Source: an uncultured Candidatus Saccharibacteria bacterium (GTDB taxonomy: Bacteria > Patescibacteriota > Saccharimonadia > Saccharimonadales > Saccharimonadaceae). Taken from it: a stretch of 52,169 bases of DNA. Shown here in pieces: positions 16,667-25,544 of this stretch. Position numbers and translations under genes: made by a program. Below the pieces are notes generated by a model. It searched no databases and was not told the origin of the DNA. It saw nothing but the letters and a program-made list of their open reading frames with translations. Positions within the stretch are counted from its first letter, which is position 1. Each line of letters starts with the position of its first letter. The DNA lies in contig CAMZHH010000003.1 of assembly GCA_947306745.1 (NCBI GenBank), forward strand, positions 1 to 52,169, given 5' to 3'.

Positions 16667-17821
16667 TTAATGAGCTAAACGACGCATTTCATTCTCCACG
16701 ACTTCGTGGAGAATTTTGCTGAACTCATCAATTTGCTCAGCGTTTGTCAATTTACCCATCGATAGACGTAGTGAACCAGCAATCGCTTTATCGTCTAGAC
16801 CAATTGCAACTAGCGTGGGCGATTTAATGCCTTTACTAGCAGAACAAGCAGCGCCAGTTGAAACATAGACATTCCGATCTTCAAGCGCGAAAATCAAGCG
16901 TTCCGCATCGAGTCCAGGTAAGGAAATTGGCAAGAAGCTCGGCAATTGTACCTTGTCTTTACCAAGGAACATAATATTCGGCAAATCTTCAAGCCGTTTG
17001 CGCAATTCACGCTTCAAATCACTCAGACGTTTGCGCTCGGAATTAATATGTTTCTCCGCTTCCGTAATCGCCGTTGCGAAGGCCATCGTGGCTGGAACAT
17101 TTTCCGTGCCACTACGCAGTCCCATTTCCTGACCGCCACCAACAGTTAATGGCTGAAGACGAACATTATGGCCAACATATAGCGCACCAATACCCTTCGG
17201 GCCGTAAATTTTGGCGGCATTCAAAGTTAACAAATCAACACCGAGACGAGCAACTTTTACTTCCATCAGGCCAAGCCCCTGCGAAGCATCGCAGTGGAAA
17301 TATAATGGCGTCTTCTCGCCAGCAAATGCACGACGTTCGCGTTCGGCGTTAATAATGTGCGATAAATCCGAAATTGGCTGAATTGTACCAAGCTCAGAGC
17401 AGACTAAGCAAACCGAAACAAATTGCGTTTTTGGCGACAACTTCGCTTCAAAATCCGCCAGGTCAACGCGACCATTTTCATCAACTTTGATTGTTTGATA
17501 GTTCCCCGCGCGCTTCGCATTCTCAAGTACCGACGCATGCTCAACGGCCGAAATCAAAACCTCCGCATCGGAACCGCTAGGAATTAAAGAAAAGGCGAGA
17601 TTAATCGATTCGGTTGCGCCAGAGGTCATCACGAGATCGGCGCCCTTCGCGCCGATTACGTGCGCGATTTGATCCTTAGCTTCTTCGTAGCGATGACGCA
17701 CATCTACGGCCGGCAAATAAGCTGCCGAAGGATTAAAAAAGAAATCACTAAAATACGGCTCCATTGCATTGCGCGCTTTATCGGAAAGCGGCGTGGCCGC
17801 GGCATGGTCTAAATAAATCAT
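16667..17821 (-). CDS. Cysteine desulfurase (NifS/IscS family)
   Basis: A 384-residue pyridoxal-phosphate enzyme that removes sulfur from cysteine as a persulfide. The start YLDHAAATP, the HCDASQ motif and the PLP-binding lysine in NAAKIYGPKG are typical. The sulfur-carrying cysteine is in STGAACSASKG, on the short loop of the NifS-like class. In this window its likely acceptor is MnmA for tRNA thiolation. No iron-sulfur scaffold gene is visible nearby. A minus-strand TATAAT (17828-17833) ends 6 nt before the ATG, so the mRNA should be leaderless. Confidence 0.95.
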   Translation of the reverse strand: MIYLDHAAATPLSDKARNAMEPYFSDFFFNPSAAYLPAVDVRHRYEEAKDQIAHVIGAKGADLVMTSGATESINLAFSLIPSGSDAEVLISAVEHASVLENAKRAGNYQTIKVDENGRVDLADFEAKLSPKTQFVSVCLVCSELGTIQPISDLSHIINAERERRAFAGEKTPLYFHCDASQGLGLMEVKVARLGVDLLTLNAAKIYGPKGIGALYVGHNVRLQPLTVGGGQEMGLRSGTENVPATMAFATAITEAEKHINSERKRLSDLKRELRKRLEDLPNIMFLGKDKVQLPSFLPISLPGLDAERLIFALEDRNVYVSTGAACSASKGIKSPTLVAIGLDDKAIAGSLRLSMGKLTNAEQIDEFSKILHEVVENEMRRLAH

Positions 17822-17827
17822 GTATAT

Positions 17828-17833
17828 ATTATA
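17828..17833 (-). promoter_or_regulatory. -10 hexamer TATAAT of the cysteine desulfurase gene
   Basis: It ends 6 nt before the ATG at 17821, predicting transcription from the A of the start codon. Confidence 0.55.
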
Positions 17834-19048
17834 TCAGTTATAATGGTGTTTCTTTGGAAGAGCCATCTCTAGCCATGCCACGATGAAGAAAGACTCAATT
17901 AAAGCCAGCCATATCATATATTCTTCGAGTCCCATTAGAATTAGGAACAATAATATCGTCAAGCCAAGTACGCGTCCAATCGTGAGGGCTACTTCGCCCG
18001 AGCATTCAATTTCGATACGATACGAGTCGTCCTTTAAGTGCGTACTAATAATACCCTGCAGGCGGGTCTGAGTAATCGTGCCATCAAATAATCCACCAGC
18101 AATACTTTGCATAAACACATACAGCGTAACCGAAAGCACCGTGTGGTGCGGAGCAATAATTAAGGCAACTGGTAATAGGATAATTGCTGGCACAAAGAAA
18201 CATAGAAATGCTTTTTGGCGTGAAGCATTTTTAATGCGACGATATAACAATACCGCCACAATAGCAATAATCGCAGACAATGAAGTAAAGATACCGAGAT
18301 CTAAATCTGAGTTCGTACTGCGATATAAATTAATCTGCGCAATCACCAATAGAGCCGAGCTTGAAATCACAAAACCGCGAACAAATTGCAATAAATAAAT
18401 CTTCCGCAGGGATTCGTGCGCCATGACTTTTTCGTAAACTTTGAGCGGCGCATGCACTTTTGTATTTTGATGCTTGGCGGTCGGACGAAAACATAATGAA
18501 AGCAACAATTGCGCCAACGAAATACCGAGAATAATAAAAGCAGCACGCGTATATCCAGCATTCCCGATCACAATGCCAAGAACAACCGGCATGACGATTT
18601 TAATAACTTCAGTAAAGATAGTTGCGCGACCTTTAAAATACAGACGACGCGAATCTGAAACTTCCGTAACGTCGAAATACATTTTTGGTCGCCAATATAA
18701 GGATGATTCTGCCGCAGAGAAAATCGCGAGCACATATGGAAAATAAAAGGCTTGCGAATCGAGCAATACTACAGCTAGAATTTCAAAAATCGAAAACATC
18801 ATGCTTATGCGCCAAGACGCAAGCGTGTGTTTCTTGAAAAGTGGAATTAGAATAATTGCAAACAACGCCATCAACGAATAGCGCACGATACAATAAACAA
18901 TAAAGTTCACCGGCGAGCTGGCGGCGGAAATATTAATCATGAAAGCCATCAAAAAGACGTTCATGAATGAGGATTTACTACTGAGCAATACGTCAGCGGC
19001 AATCAAAATATTTTCATTAGTACGCAAAGCGCGCAGGCATTTAAGCAT
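17834..19048 (-). CDS. MFS-like membrane transporter
   Basis: A 404-residue protein with about eleven to twelve hydrophobic segments. Basic loops such as LFKKHTLASWRISM and YRRIKNASRQKAF occur at the positions of cytoplasmic loops of major facilitator proteins. No substrate motif is recognisable, so an efflux or uptake role cannot be chosen. I start at ATG 19048 (MLKCLRAL), not 19054, because the extended -10 (GTGC TAAAAT, 19056-19061) ends only 1 nt before the upstream ATG but 7 nt before this one. The stop lies 12 nt from the desulfurase start. Confidence 0.75.
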   Translation of the reverse strand: MLKCLRALRTNENILIAADVLLSSKSSFMNVFLMAFMINISAASSPVNFIVYCIVRYSLMALFAIILIPLFKKHTLASWRISMMFSIFEILAVVLLDSQAFYFPYVLAIFSAAESSLYWRPKMYFDVTEVSDSRRLYFKGRATIFTEVIKIVMPVVLGIVIGNAGYTRAAFIILGISLAQLLLSLCFRPTAKHQNTKVHAPLKVYEKVMAHESLRKIYLLQFVRGFVISSSALLVIAQINLYRSTNSDLDLGIFTSLSAIIAIVAVLLYRRIKNASRQKAFLCFFVPAIILLPVALIIAPHHTVLSVTLYVFMQSIAGGLFDGTITQTRLQGIISTHLKDDSYRIEIECSGEVALTIGRVLGLTILLFLILMGLEEYMIWLALIESFFIVAWLEMALPKKHHYN

Positions 19049-19055
19049 AATCATT

Positions 19056-19061
19056 ATTTTA
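19056..19061 (-). promoter_or_regulatory. Extended -10 (GTGC TAAAAT) of the transporter gene
   Basis: It ends 7 nt before the preferred ATG at 19048, again leaving no leader. Confidence 0.55.
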
Positions 19062-19085
19062 GCACTGCGCGCTGTTCAGGTCGAG

Positions 19086-21806
19086 TTATTTAGCTTCTTG
19101 AGCGTTGGCCTTGATTGATGGCGGAATCATCACGTCGCCAGCTTCATTATATTTCGACAGAACCATCGAACAGGTAAATTTATCAATGCCGGAGACTAAT
19201 CCACTAAAGTCATAGTCTAGTTTGCTAATGCGGCCATAAGAATCGATATAAACATCGACTTCCACGTCGCCGTTTAGAACTTTATAGTCTGCATCTTCTG
19301 AAGAATTATTAGCGGTCGACATTAAATCTGCAAGCTCGGCGGCTGTCATCTTTAGCTTATAATGACCGTCACCGACTTTCTTTGCTTCGTCAGACTTCAT
19401 CATACGCTTTACGACAAAGTCTATATCGAGTGTATGGCTGGCAGTTTTAGTCTTAGTCCAGGTCGGCATTTCTTCTCCGCCACCCAACAGACTAACAATA
19501 TCGCCAAGACCGCCGCCAAGACCAGAAATTGGGTTCGAGACATAATCGATTCCATTGTAGAAATCCGAATACGTAATCATCGAAATTTCCATATTCATGA
19601 CGGTTGTCATATTAGTCTGGAGATATTCACGCTGATGACGCTCATCGACTACGCCCTTACCGACCGCATGAACGTTAAAGCCGGACATTTCCATATCCAT
19701 CGTAAGATCGACGGCGTAGTTGTTATATTTGTGATTAAAAGTCAGAGTGCCAGGCGCATCGGCTAATTCAAACTTTAGGTGAAAGGACGACTTATTCAAT
19801 AAATCGGCATTCGTAACGACGAGATAGATTTCGTCAAAATCTGAATAGTCTGCACTATTCTTTACTAGCTTACCAACTGCAGTATCTTCAATTGACCATT
19901 TGTCGCCCTTCTTTTTAATAATAAGCGCGGATATTTTATCTTTGCCAGAAAATTCGAGTTTCCAATCTTTGCCAAGCGTAAAGTACATTGTGGCGCCATC
20001 CATGATTTCATAATCTAAATCAAGACTATAATCGCCATCATTTTCGAATGTAACCGTTCCGCGATCTTGCTTAAGTGAAGGATTATCGTAGTCACCAGAA
20101 ATTGCCCGATAGGCGGCATCATTAATGACCTTCTGCATATCCGAAGCGCTAGTATGTTTTTGAATAAAGTCATACGGATCGGATTGTTTGTGTGCCTGCA
20201 CGAGTGTAGCAAAGCCATTATTAACTATTTTTTGATATGAATAGAAATATGGATACTGACCGTAGCCATGATCGCCAGAGTCGTTCGTAATATGACGCAA
20301 GCCATCATGTGCCCGTGCGCCATAGCGCCACGACCAGTTACCTAGCAGTTCGCCTTTTTTATTAGTCACTAAAGCGCTAGCCAGGTTTGCTAATGCTTCT
20401 GCGTAGTCGTACTGATTGTCTGGGCAGTAGCCGTAACGTTTCTTGTTTTCCGGAGAACAGATGATTTTTTGATAATGATGGAATAACTCATGGTTAATAG
20501 TCTGTTCGCCAGACACGCCGCCATCATCTTTTTCGTAGACCAAGTTATTAACTACGATATGCGGCCACGTGATTGATTGATTGAATTGGCCAAAATCGTT
20601 AATGAGCTTATGGAACGTAGTAGAGGCGGCGCACCCAGAGTCGCTACTGGAATCACAAGTCATCGAATAATAGCTTGCGAGCGTAGATTTACTCTTAGTG
20701 TCCATCACGTAAACATTCATGGCACCCAAAAGATATGCCGTATCGATATTATTTGCCCTAAGGGTCTTGTTGACCTTTCTCGCATCGGAGGTGGTGTCTC
20801 CTTCTTCCGTGTCTATCGGATAGAATTCGTACGGACTGCCGGTTAGTTCGCTATATTTAGAGATATTTTTCTCCAAATTTGCAGCAAGATTTTTCGCTTG
20901 AGCGTCAGTGATTGCATCATCACCTTCCTTGGTGTACCAAATCAGGAAGTGACCATTATCTGAAAGTATGACTTTATCAAGACGGTGAGCATAATTCTCC
21001 TTCTTGTCTGCCAATACTATACCGGTAGCCGACACTGGGTCGTCTTCATCTGTCCATAATGCGACATCATTCAAGAAATAATGATTAGCAAAGTTTTCGA
21101 TGGAAGTCTTGGAAATTTCCGATTCGTATTTTTCGTAAAATTCCAACAGCTCATCAACGTTATTAATTGGCGCTACCGCGGCCTCGTCTGGAGCGTATTT
21201 TTCATCTAGCTTACTGGAGTCATATTCAGAATAAGTAAGTTGTTGGAAGTATTCGTCTGCCGTAATTTGGCCAGCCTCAAAATCCATGTTGAGTTTTGCG
21301 ACCGTCGTAAAGGCTTCTGGTATTGGCTCTTTTTTGTCGTGCTCGGCAGCCTTAGCTTCCCCTTTATTAAAGAAGATAAAGAATACGGCAGCGCCAGTGG
21401 CGGCGACTAATAAAATGATAATCAGAATGATGAGCCATTTTTTACTCTTTTTCTTTTTGGGAGTAGGAGTTTCAGCTGGAAGAGCTTGTGCGACTGGCAC
21501 TTCTACGGTCGGAGTAGCGTCTTGCGTTGGAGCAGGTTCCGATTCTGGTGCTTGTTCCGGTGTTGGCTCCGGTTCTGGCGTCGACTCAACTACTGGCTCG
21601 GGCTCTGATTCTGGTGTCGTGATAGACTCCAACTCAGACTCCGCGGCGGCTTGCTCAAAAATATTTGCTTCTTGCGGCACTTCTGGCTCTTTGCCCCGCT
21701 CCGCAGCGGCTTGCTCAAAAATGTTGGCCTCATGCGGCTCATTGGCCTTATTGACTGATTCGCCAAAAATATTCTTTTCTGGCGCGTCGCCATTTGAATC
21801 TTCCAT
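19086..21806 (-). CDS. Membrane-anchored surface protein with HExxH metalloprotease motif
   Basis: A 906-residue protein. The cytosolic N-terminus (1-120) contains two copies of EANIFEQAAAE and a variant, then a Glu/Pro-rich stretch, then KKKKSKK and a membrane helix (about 124-146). The large remainder should face outside. HELFH at 439-443 is a zinc-binding HExxH, and Glu470 in DYAEALAN is 27 residues further on, the arrangement of gluzincin peptidases. Four cysteines near 384-392 and 450-461 could form disulfides. The C-terminal third is beta-rich and lipoprotein-like. The ATG has a GGGAG site and TAAAAT upstream. I know no named family for the whole; a host- or envelope-directed protease is inference. 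Confidence 0.75.
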   Translation of the reverse strand: MEDSNGDAPEKNIFGESVNKANEPHEANIFEQAAAERGKEPEVPQEANIFEQAAAESELESITTPESEPEPVVESTPEPEPTPEQAPESEPAPTQDATPTVEVPVAQALPAETPTPKKKKSKKWLIILIIILLVAATGAAVFFIFFNKGEAKAAEHDKKEPIPEAFTTVAKLNMDFEAGQITADEYFQQLTYSEYDSSKLDEKYAPDEAAVAPINNVDELLEFYEKYESEISKTSIENFANHYFLNDVALWTDEDDPVSATGIVLADKKENYAHRLDKVILSDNGHFLIWYTKEGDDAITDAQAKNLAANLEKNISKYSELTGSPYEFYPIDTEEGDTTSDARKVNKTLRANNIDTAYLLGAMNVYVMDTKSKSTLASYYSMTCDSSSDSGCAASTTFHKLINDFGQFNQSITWPHIVVNNLVYEKDDGGVSGEQTINHELFHHYQKIICSPENKKRYGYCPDNQYDYAEALANLASALVTNKKGELLGNWSWRYGARAHDGLRHITNDSGDHGYGQYPYFYSYQKIVNNGFATLVQAHKQSDPYDFIQKHTSASDMQKVINDAAYRAISGDYDNPSLKQDRGTVTFENDGDYSLDLDYEIMDGATMYFTLGKDWKLEFSGKDKISALIIKKKGDKWSIEDTAVGKLVKNSADYSDFDEIYLVVTNADLLNKSSFHLKFELADAPGTLTFNHKYNNYAVDLTMDMEMSGFNVHAVGKGVVDERHQREYLQTNMTTVMNMEISMITYSDFYNGIDYVSNPISGLGGGLGDIVSLLGGGEEMPTWTKTKTASHTLDIDFVVKRMMKSDEAKKVGDGHYKLKMTAAELADLMSTANNSSEDADYKVLNGDVEVDVYIDSYGRISKLDYDFSGLVSGIDKFTCSMVLSKYNEAGDVMIPPSIKANAQEAK

Positions 21807-21845
21807 TTATAACTCCCTTTATTGCTTATATTTTACCATAAGCAT

Positions 21846-21878
21846 CAAAAAACTACCGCCTTTTCCGGACGGTAGTTT
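21846..21878 (-). terminator. Rho-independent terminator
   Basis: The stem ACTACCG/CGGTAGT with an inner CC/GG pairing is followed on the minus strand by a T run. It ends the tatD operon just after the 117-residue gene. Confidence 0.75.
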
Positions 21879-22230
21879 ATTTGTTGTAAATACGAGTTTT
21901 AACCAATTCGAGATAAGCTTTGGTTGCTGCGGTGAAATGTTCAAGTTCCTCGCCGGTAACCTTATTATAGCCACCATCGCCAACCTTCTTAAAGACGCCA
22001 TATTCGCGCACTTCATAGCGAATCGTTAGGCCATTTTCGTACCAAATCCAAACATTCTTTTTCAAACAGAAGAACTCACGCGAACCGCCAGCCGGAATAT
22101 ATCCAAAAAGCGTACGGCCGAGTGCGGATTCGGCATTAATTAAGTTCTTCTCGACAGCTCTACGGCGATCTTTATAGTTTGGCTGCGGAACTTGGCCTAA
22201 TAGATGTTGTTTAAGATTGAGTTTCGACAT
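21877..22230 (-). CDS. Hypothetical protein, last gene of the tatD operon
   Basis: A 117-residue basic soluble protein I do not recognise. The middle has an aromatic strand pattern (REFFCLKKNVWIWYENGLTIRYEVREYGVFK) flanked by helices, suggesting a small alpha/beta domain. There is no signal peptide. A GAGG site lies upstream of the ATG. Its first 34 bp overlap the end of the preceding 80-residue gene in another frame, which implies translational coupling. A direct terminator follows. Confidence 0.7.
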   Translation of the reverse strand: MSKLNLKQHLLGQVPQPNYKDRRRAVEKNLINAESALGRTLFGYIPAGGSREFFCLKKNVWIWYENGLTIRYEVREYGVFKKVGDGGYNKVTGEELEHFTAATKAYLELVKTRIYNK

Positions 22231-22439
22231 GCGATTACCTCGTCGGAGATGGCACTCAATTCATCGAAGATAGCGCGATCTTGGATGGACTCGTTCACGG
22301 CAGGAAAAGCTTTGGCGATAGTGATCGGCGTTTCTGGCGTAATCGGATTAGCATCGAGCGCAACCTGTTGCGCGTCCATGACAGCACCCGAAGTCGGAAT
22401 CTGATAGACTGTATTTTCGTAGTCTTCCATTATTTCCAT
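22197..22439 (-). CDS. Small acidic hypothetical protein of the tatD operon
   Basis: An 80-residue acidic protein without a recognisable domain. It has a disordered Pro/Thr-rich first half and a helical second half (VNESIQDRAIFDELSAISDEV). It is supported as a gene by a strong GGGAGG site 5-6 nt before the ATG and by tight placement 15 nt after tatD. Its pairing with the following 117-residue gene, which it overlaps by 34 bp, suggests that the two act together. Function unknown. Confidence 0.65.
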   Translation of the reverse strand: MEIMEDYENTVYQIPTSGAVMDAQQVALDANPITPETPITIAKAFPAVNESIQDRAIFDELSAISDEVIACRNSILNNIY

Positions 22440-22454
22440 GATGTCCTCCCCTTT

Positions 22455-23207
22455 TTAGATTTTGAAGATTTTTTCAGCGTTCTCAGTAGTGATTTTAGCC
22501 ACCACCTCTAAATTCTGCTGATAATAATCCGCTGCCCATTCGGCTATATTCCTTATATAACCTGGCTTATTCATTATACCACGAAATGGTTTTGGTGTCA
22601 AGAATGGAGCATCAGTTTCAAATACAATTCGCTCGAGTGGCGGATGCGCAATGTCGGCGAAGGTTGCCAGACCGTTTACGCCGAAATAAAAACCTTCTTC
22701 AAGTCCTTGCTTCATATTCTTTTTCGAATCAGAAAATGAATGCAAAACCGAGGTAGGAATATGGAAATTATGGTAAATCGGCCAAAAATCCTCGAAAGCA
22801 TCGCGAATATGAAAACTGACTGGAAGCTGACGATCTTGAGCGATTTGAAGCATATTTTCGAGCAAATGACGCTGAAAATCCTTATTATAGCCCTCGAAAT
22901 GGTAATCTAAGCCAATTTCGCCGATTGCCACGAGTCTTTTATCGTCTAGAACCTTTTTGGCCCGCTCAAGGTCTGCTGCGAGCTTAGTTTTATCGCCATC
23001 ATAATCGTTTGGATGATAGCCGAAAGTCCACCAAGCTTCGGCGTGCTGATTCGCAAAATCACAGGCCGCCTCCGAATCGAGCGGGTCCGTGCCAATCACG
23101 ATACATTTATCGACCCCGTTTCCGTGCATATGTGCCAAAACCTCATCAGTCTTAGATAGGTCAAAAAACTGTTTATCATGCAAATGACAGTGCGAATCAA
23201 TGAGCAT
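22455..23207 (-). CDS. tatD: TatD-family metal-dependent DNase
   Basis: A 250-residue TIM-barrel hydrolase. Metal ligands are visible as HCHLH at residues 6-10, the Glu of IGEIGLDYH, further histidines in FHIRDA and VLHSFSD, and Asp in ETDAPFLTP. Family members have 3'-5' DNase or exonuclease activity linked to DNA repair and turnover. Only 2 nt separate its start from the stop of the DUF4868-like gene upstream (TAA TT ATG), so the two are translationally coupled. Confidence 0.93.
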   Translation of the reverse strand: MLIDSHCHLHDKQFFDLSKTDEVLAHMHGNGVDKCIVIGTDPLDSEAACDFANQHAEAWWTFGYHPNDYDGDKTKLAADLERAKKVLDDKRLVAIGEIGLDYHFEGYNKDFQRHLLENMLQIAQDRQLPVSFHIRDAFEDFWPIYHNFHIPTSVLHSFSDSKKNMKQGLEEGFYFGVNGLATFADIAHPPLERIVFETDAPFLTPKPFRGIMNKPGYIRNIAEWAADYYQQNLEVVAKITTENAEKIFKI

Positions 23208-23209
23208 AA

Positions 23210-24217
23210 TTATCCTTCAAGGCCGCGCGGCGGTTCACCTTCCGGCTCATCAAGTAGCTTCTTGCTCTTGATTTCATAACGGCGACCATTAACTGGAGAA
23301 ACAAAGTAATCTTCGCTGAGGAGATTAACGAACATGCCAAGATCTTTTTCGTCCATGATGATAATTTTGCCCTGATCGTCAGTCATGAGCTCGAGTTGCA
23401 TTTGGTCGGCATAATCAAGCAGTTCGTCCTGCTTCATCTCGCCAACTTCGATACTCTGAAGCTTCTTGATAAGTGGCTTCTTGTCCTCAAGGAGTGCATT
23501 CAAGGTGAGACCTTCCGGGAAGCTGAGGCTATAAGCCTCTTCGAGCTCTTTAGCCTTTTGCTCAGAAATAACCTGAGATTTGTAATCATACTGGAAGAGT
23601 TTTTCAAACTTGGATTGATTAAAGATAACGATTTGGCCATCGACGATGGCGGTTTCGTTGCCTTCTGGCACCTTAATCGCAACATCGGCCGTAAGTGGCT
23701 CGAAGCTTTCGCCATTCAATTCCCAACCGAGCTTGCCCTTCAAGGCAGAGCTAGCGGCAAGATTCTTGGCGATATAGAAAGTCTCTTGACCATTGTCGCC
23801 AGGATAGGTAAACTTTGCCACGATACCCTTGATGCGCTTAAATTCGTATTCGTCATCAGTAAAGAAAGCAATGTCTTTGTATTCATTCTCGATGAGGTGG
23901 ATTAAGGTTTCAGCACGACCAACTTTCTCGAGCTCGATGCGATAGATGACCTTATCTTCACCATCAGAAAGCTCGTATTCACGACATTCGAGACCTTTGT
24001 CGGCTTCTTTAATGATATACTCGACAGCTTCGAGCATAAAGGTGTTCTTGATTGCCTGCATTAAAGCATCACTATAGCGCACCTTGTATGGGGTGTAGTT
24101 TTTATTGAATAGAAATAGCTCAACCGAGACGTTGTTTTTAACTTCATCAACGTTGTTAGCCCACTGAAAAACGTCAAATTCAGGTTTTCCGGTCTCTGGG
24201 GCGGTATTTTCTTCCAT
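23210..24217 (-). CDS. KwaB-like DUF4868 protein
   Basis: A 335-residue soluble protein. The pattern matches DUF4868, the family of KwaB from the Kiwa anti-phage system. It has a beta-rich N-terminal half, then an IFNQSKFEKLFQYD segment, a helical region with PLIKKLQSI, and a terminal block with GKIIIMDEKDLGMFVNLLSEDYFVSP then NGRRYEIKSKK. Kiwa normally pairs KwaB with the four-helix membrane protein KwaA. No such gene is adjacent. Here it leads an operon with tatD and two small genes. The ATG has a GGAGGAGA site and a TATAAT at 24243-24248. The assignment is from remembered family pattern; the role could be defence or something older. Confidence 0.6.
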   Translation of the reverse strand: MEENTAPETGKPEFDVFQWANNVDEVKNNVSVELFLFNKNYTPYKVRYSDALMQAIKNTFMLEAVEYIIKEADKGLECREYELSDGEDKVIYRIELEKVGRAETLIHLIENEYKDIAFFTDDEYEFKRIKGIVAKFTYPGDNGQETFYIAKNLAASSALKGKLGWELNGESFEPLTADVAIKVPEGNETAIVDGQIVIFNQSKFEKLFQYDYKSQVISEQKAKELEEAYSLSFPEGLTLNALLEDKKPLIKKLQSIEVGEMKQDELLDYADQMQLELMTDDQGKIIIMDEKDLGMFVNLLSEDYFVSPVNGRRYEIKSKKLLDEPEGEPPRGLEG

Positions 24218-24242
24218 GTTTCTCCTCCTATTGTTCCCTGTT

Positions 24243-24248
24243 ATTATA
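24243..24248 (-). promoter_or_regulatory. -10 hexamer TATAAT of the DUF4868-tatD operon
   Basis: This promoter gives a short leader of about 20 nt with a GGAGGAGA Shine-Dalgarno site (24221-24228). Confidence 0.55.
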
Positions 24249-24253
24249 ACAGA

Positions 24254-25495
24254 CTATTCCGCTAGCGCCGCATCGAGTTGCGGATCTTCTTCTTTATTAA
24301 TTTGGTCAAAGGTGCGCTCAACTTCTTTATCTGGAGTAATACCCTCTTTGTTAATATTCACACCCTTTGGCGTATACCACTTAGCGATCGTAACGCGAAG
24401 CACTTCGCCGCCAGACAAAGTTTCAAGCGTCTGAACACTACCTTTACCGTAAGTCTTCTCACCAATCAAAGTAGCCCTATCGTAATCTTTCAAAGCACCA
24501 GCTACGATCTCGGAGGCGGAGGCAGTTGAACCGTTTACTAATACAACGGTCTTAATATTTGCAAGCAAAGCTTTATCGCGGTCGGCATAATACTTTTGGT
24601 TATAGAAACCGCTCGAAGATTTCTGCTCCATAATAATATCGCCGCTAATCCAGAGTGAGGCAACTTCCTTGGCGGAGCTGACATAACCACCACCGTTGCC
24701 GCGGAGGTCTAGAATGACTTTCTTGGAGCCTCTGTTTACGATTTCTTGCGCCTTTTCGCGTGCGAGCTCGCCAGTATTTTCATCGAAGCGCGTAATCGTA
24801 AGGATAGCAGTGTCGCCCTTATATTCGGTATACACACTGACGTTATTGATTGTCTCGCGCGTAAGGGTAAATTCTTTTTCTTCATTATTGCGTACGACAG
24901 TTAATACGACTGTCGAGCCAGCTTGACCGCGTAGCTTCTTTGCGACTTCTTCAACGCTTAGGCCGGAAATATCTTCACCATCGGCCTTGTAGATAATATC
25001 ACCAGCAAGAATTCCGGCACGACGAGCAGGGTTGTCTGGCGTAGTGCGTAGAACTTTCACTAAACCATCGCGCTGGCCAATCTCAACGCCAATGCCGGCG
25101 CCAACATCACCGTTCAAATCTTTATTAAACTCTTCAGCTTCAGAGGCGGTCATATAATAGGTGTACGGATCGCCAGCCGCATTTACCATGCCACGCTTAG
25201 CTTCCTGGATGGCTTTTTCTGGCGAAATTGAACCATCATATTTGCTAGTTAACTGGTTATATAAGTCCGTCAAAGAACTGAAATCTACTGTCGTGGGACG
25301 TTTGCCACCGAGATATGGGCCAAAAACATTTAATATGGTATTTGAGTTAAGACCAATCAATAGACCGAATGCCAACGTGATAGCACTAACAATAATGGTC
25401 GTAGTAAGATTTACTTTTTTCTCTGACGCTGGACTCTTGTAATATAGGTCACGCGTCTCATTTTTGAATTTATTTTCTTCGCGTTGCTTAGTCAT
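24254..25495 (-). CDS. ctpA: Carboxy-terminal processing serine protease (S41, CtpA)
   Basis: A 413-residue exported protease. It has a cytosolic basic N-terminus, a membrane anchor or signal (about 28-52), a PDZ domain (GVEIGQRDGLVKVLRTTPDNPARR region, about 135-215) and the S41 catalytic domain. The catalytic Ser lies in NGSTASASEIVAGAL and the Lys in GEKTYGKGSVQ. CtpA proteases process or degrade envelope proteins, often peptidoglycan hydrolases and their activators. It lies just downstream of a PcsB-like hydrolase and ftsEX. A minus-strand TAAAAT (25502-25507) ends 6 nt before the ATG, so it can be expressed independently and leaderless. Confidence 0.93.
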   Translation of the reverse strand: MTKQREENKFKNETRDLYYKSPASEKKVNLTTTIIVSAITLAFGLLIGLNSNTILNVFGPYLGGKRPTTVDFSSLTDLYNQLTSKYDGSISPEKAIQEAKRGMVNAAGDPYTYYMTASEAEEFNKDLNGDVGAGIGVEIGQRDGLVKVLRTTPDNPARRAGILAGDIIYKADGEDISGLSVEEVAKKLRGQAGSTVVLTVVRNNEEKEFTLTRETINNVSVYTEYKGDTAILTITRFDENTGELAREKAQEIVNRGSKKVILDLRGNGGGYVSSAKEVASLWISGDIIMEQKSSSGFYNQKYYADRDKALLANIKTVVLVNGSTASASEIVAGALKDYDRATLIGEKTYGKGSVQTLETLSGGEVLRVTIAKWYTPKGVNINKEGITPDKEVERTFDQINKEEDPQLDAALAE

Positions 25496-25501
25496 AGACT
25501 A

Positions 25502-25507
25502 ATTTTA
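25502..25507 (-). promoter_or_regulatory. -10 hexamer TAAAAT of ctpA
   Basis: It lies 6 nt before the start codon, giving a leaderless arrangement. Confidence 0.5.
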
Positions 25508-25544
25508 ACACGAAGCTTGTGCTTATACCTGAAAAGATATGATT

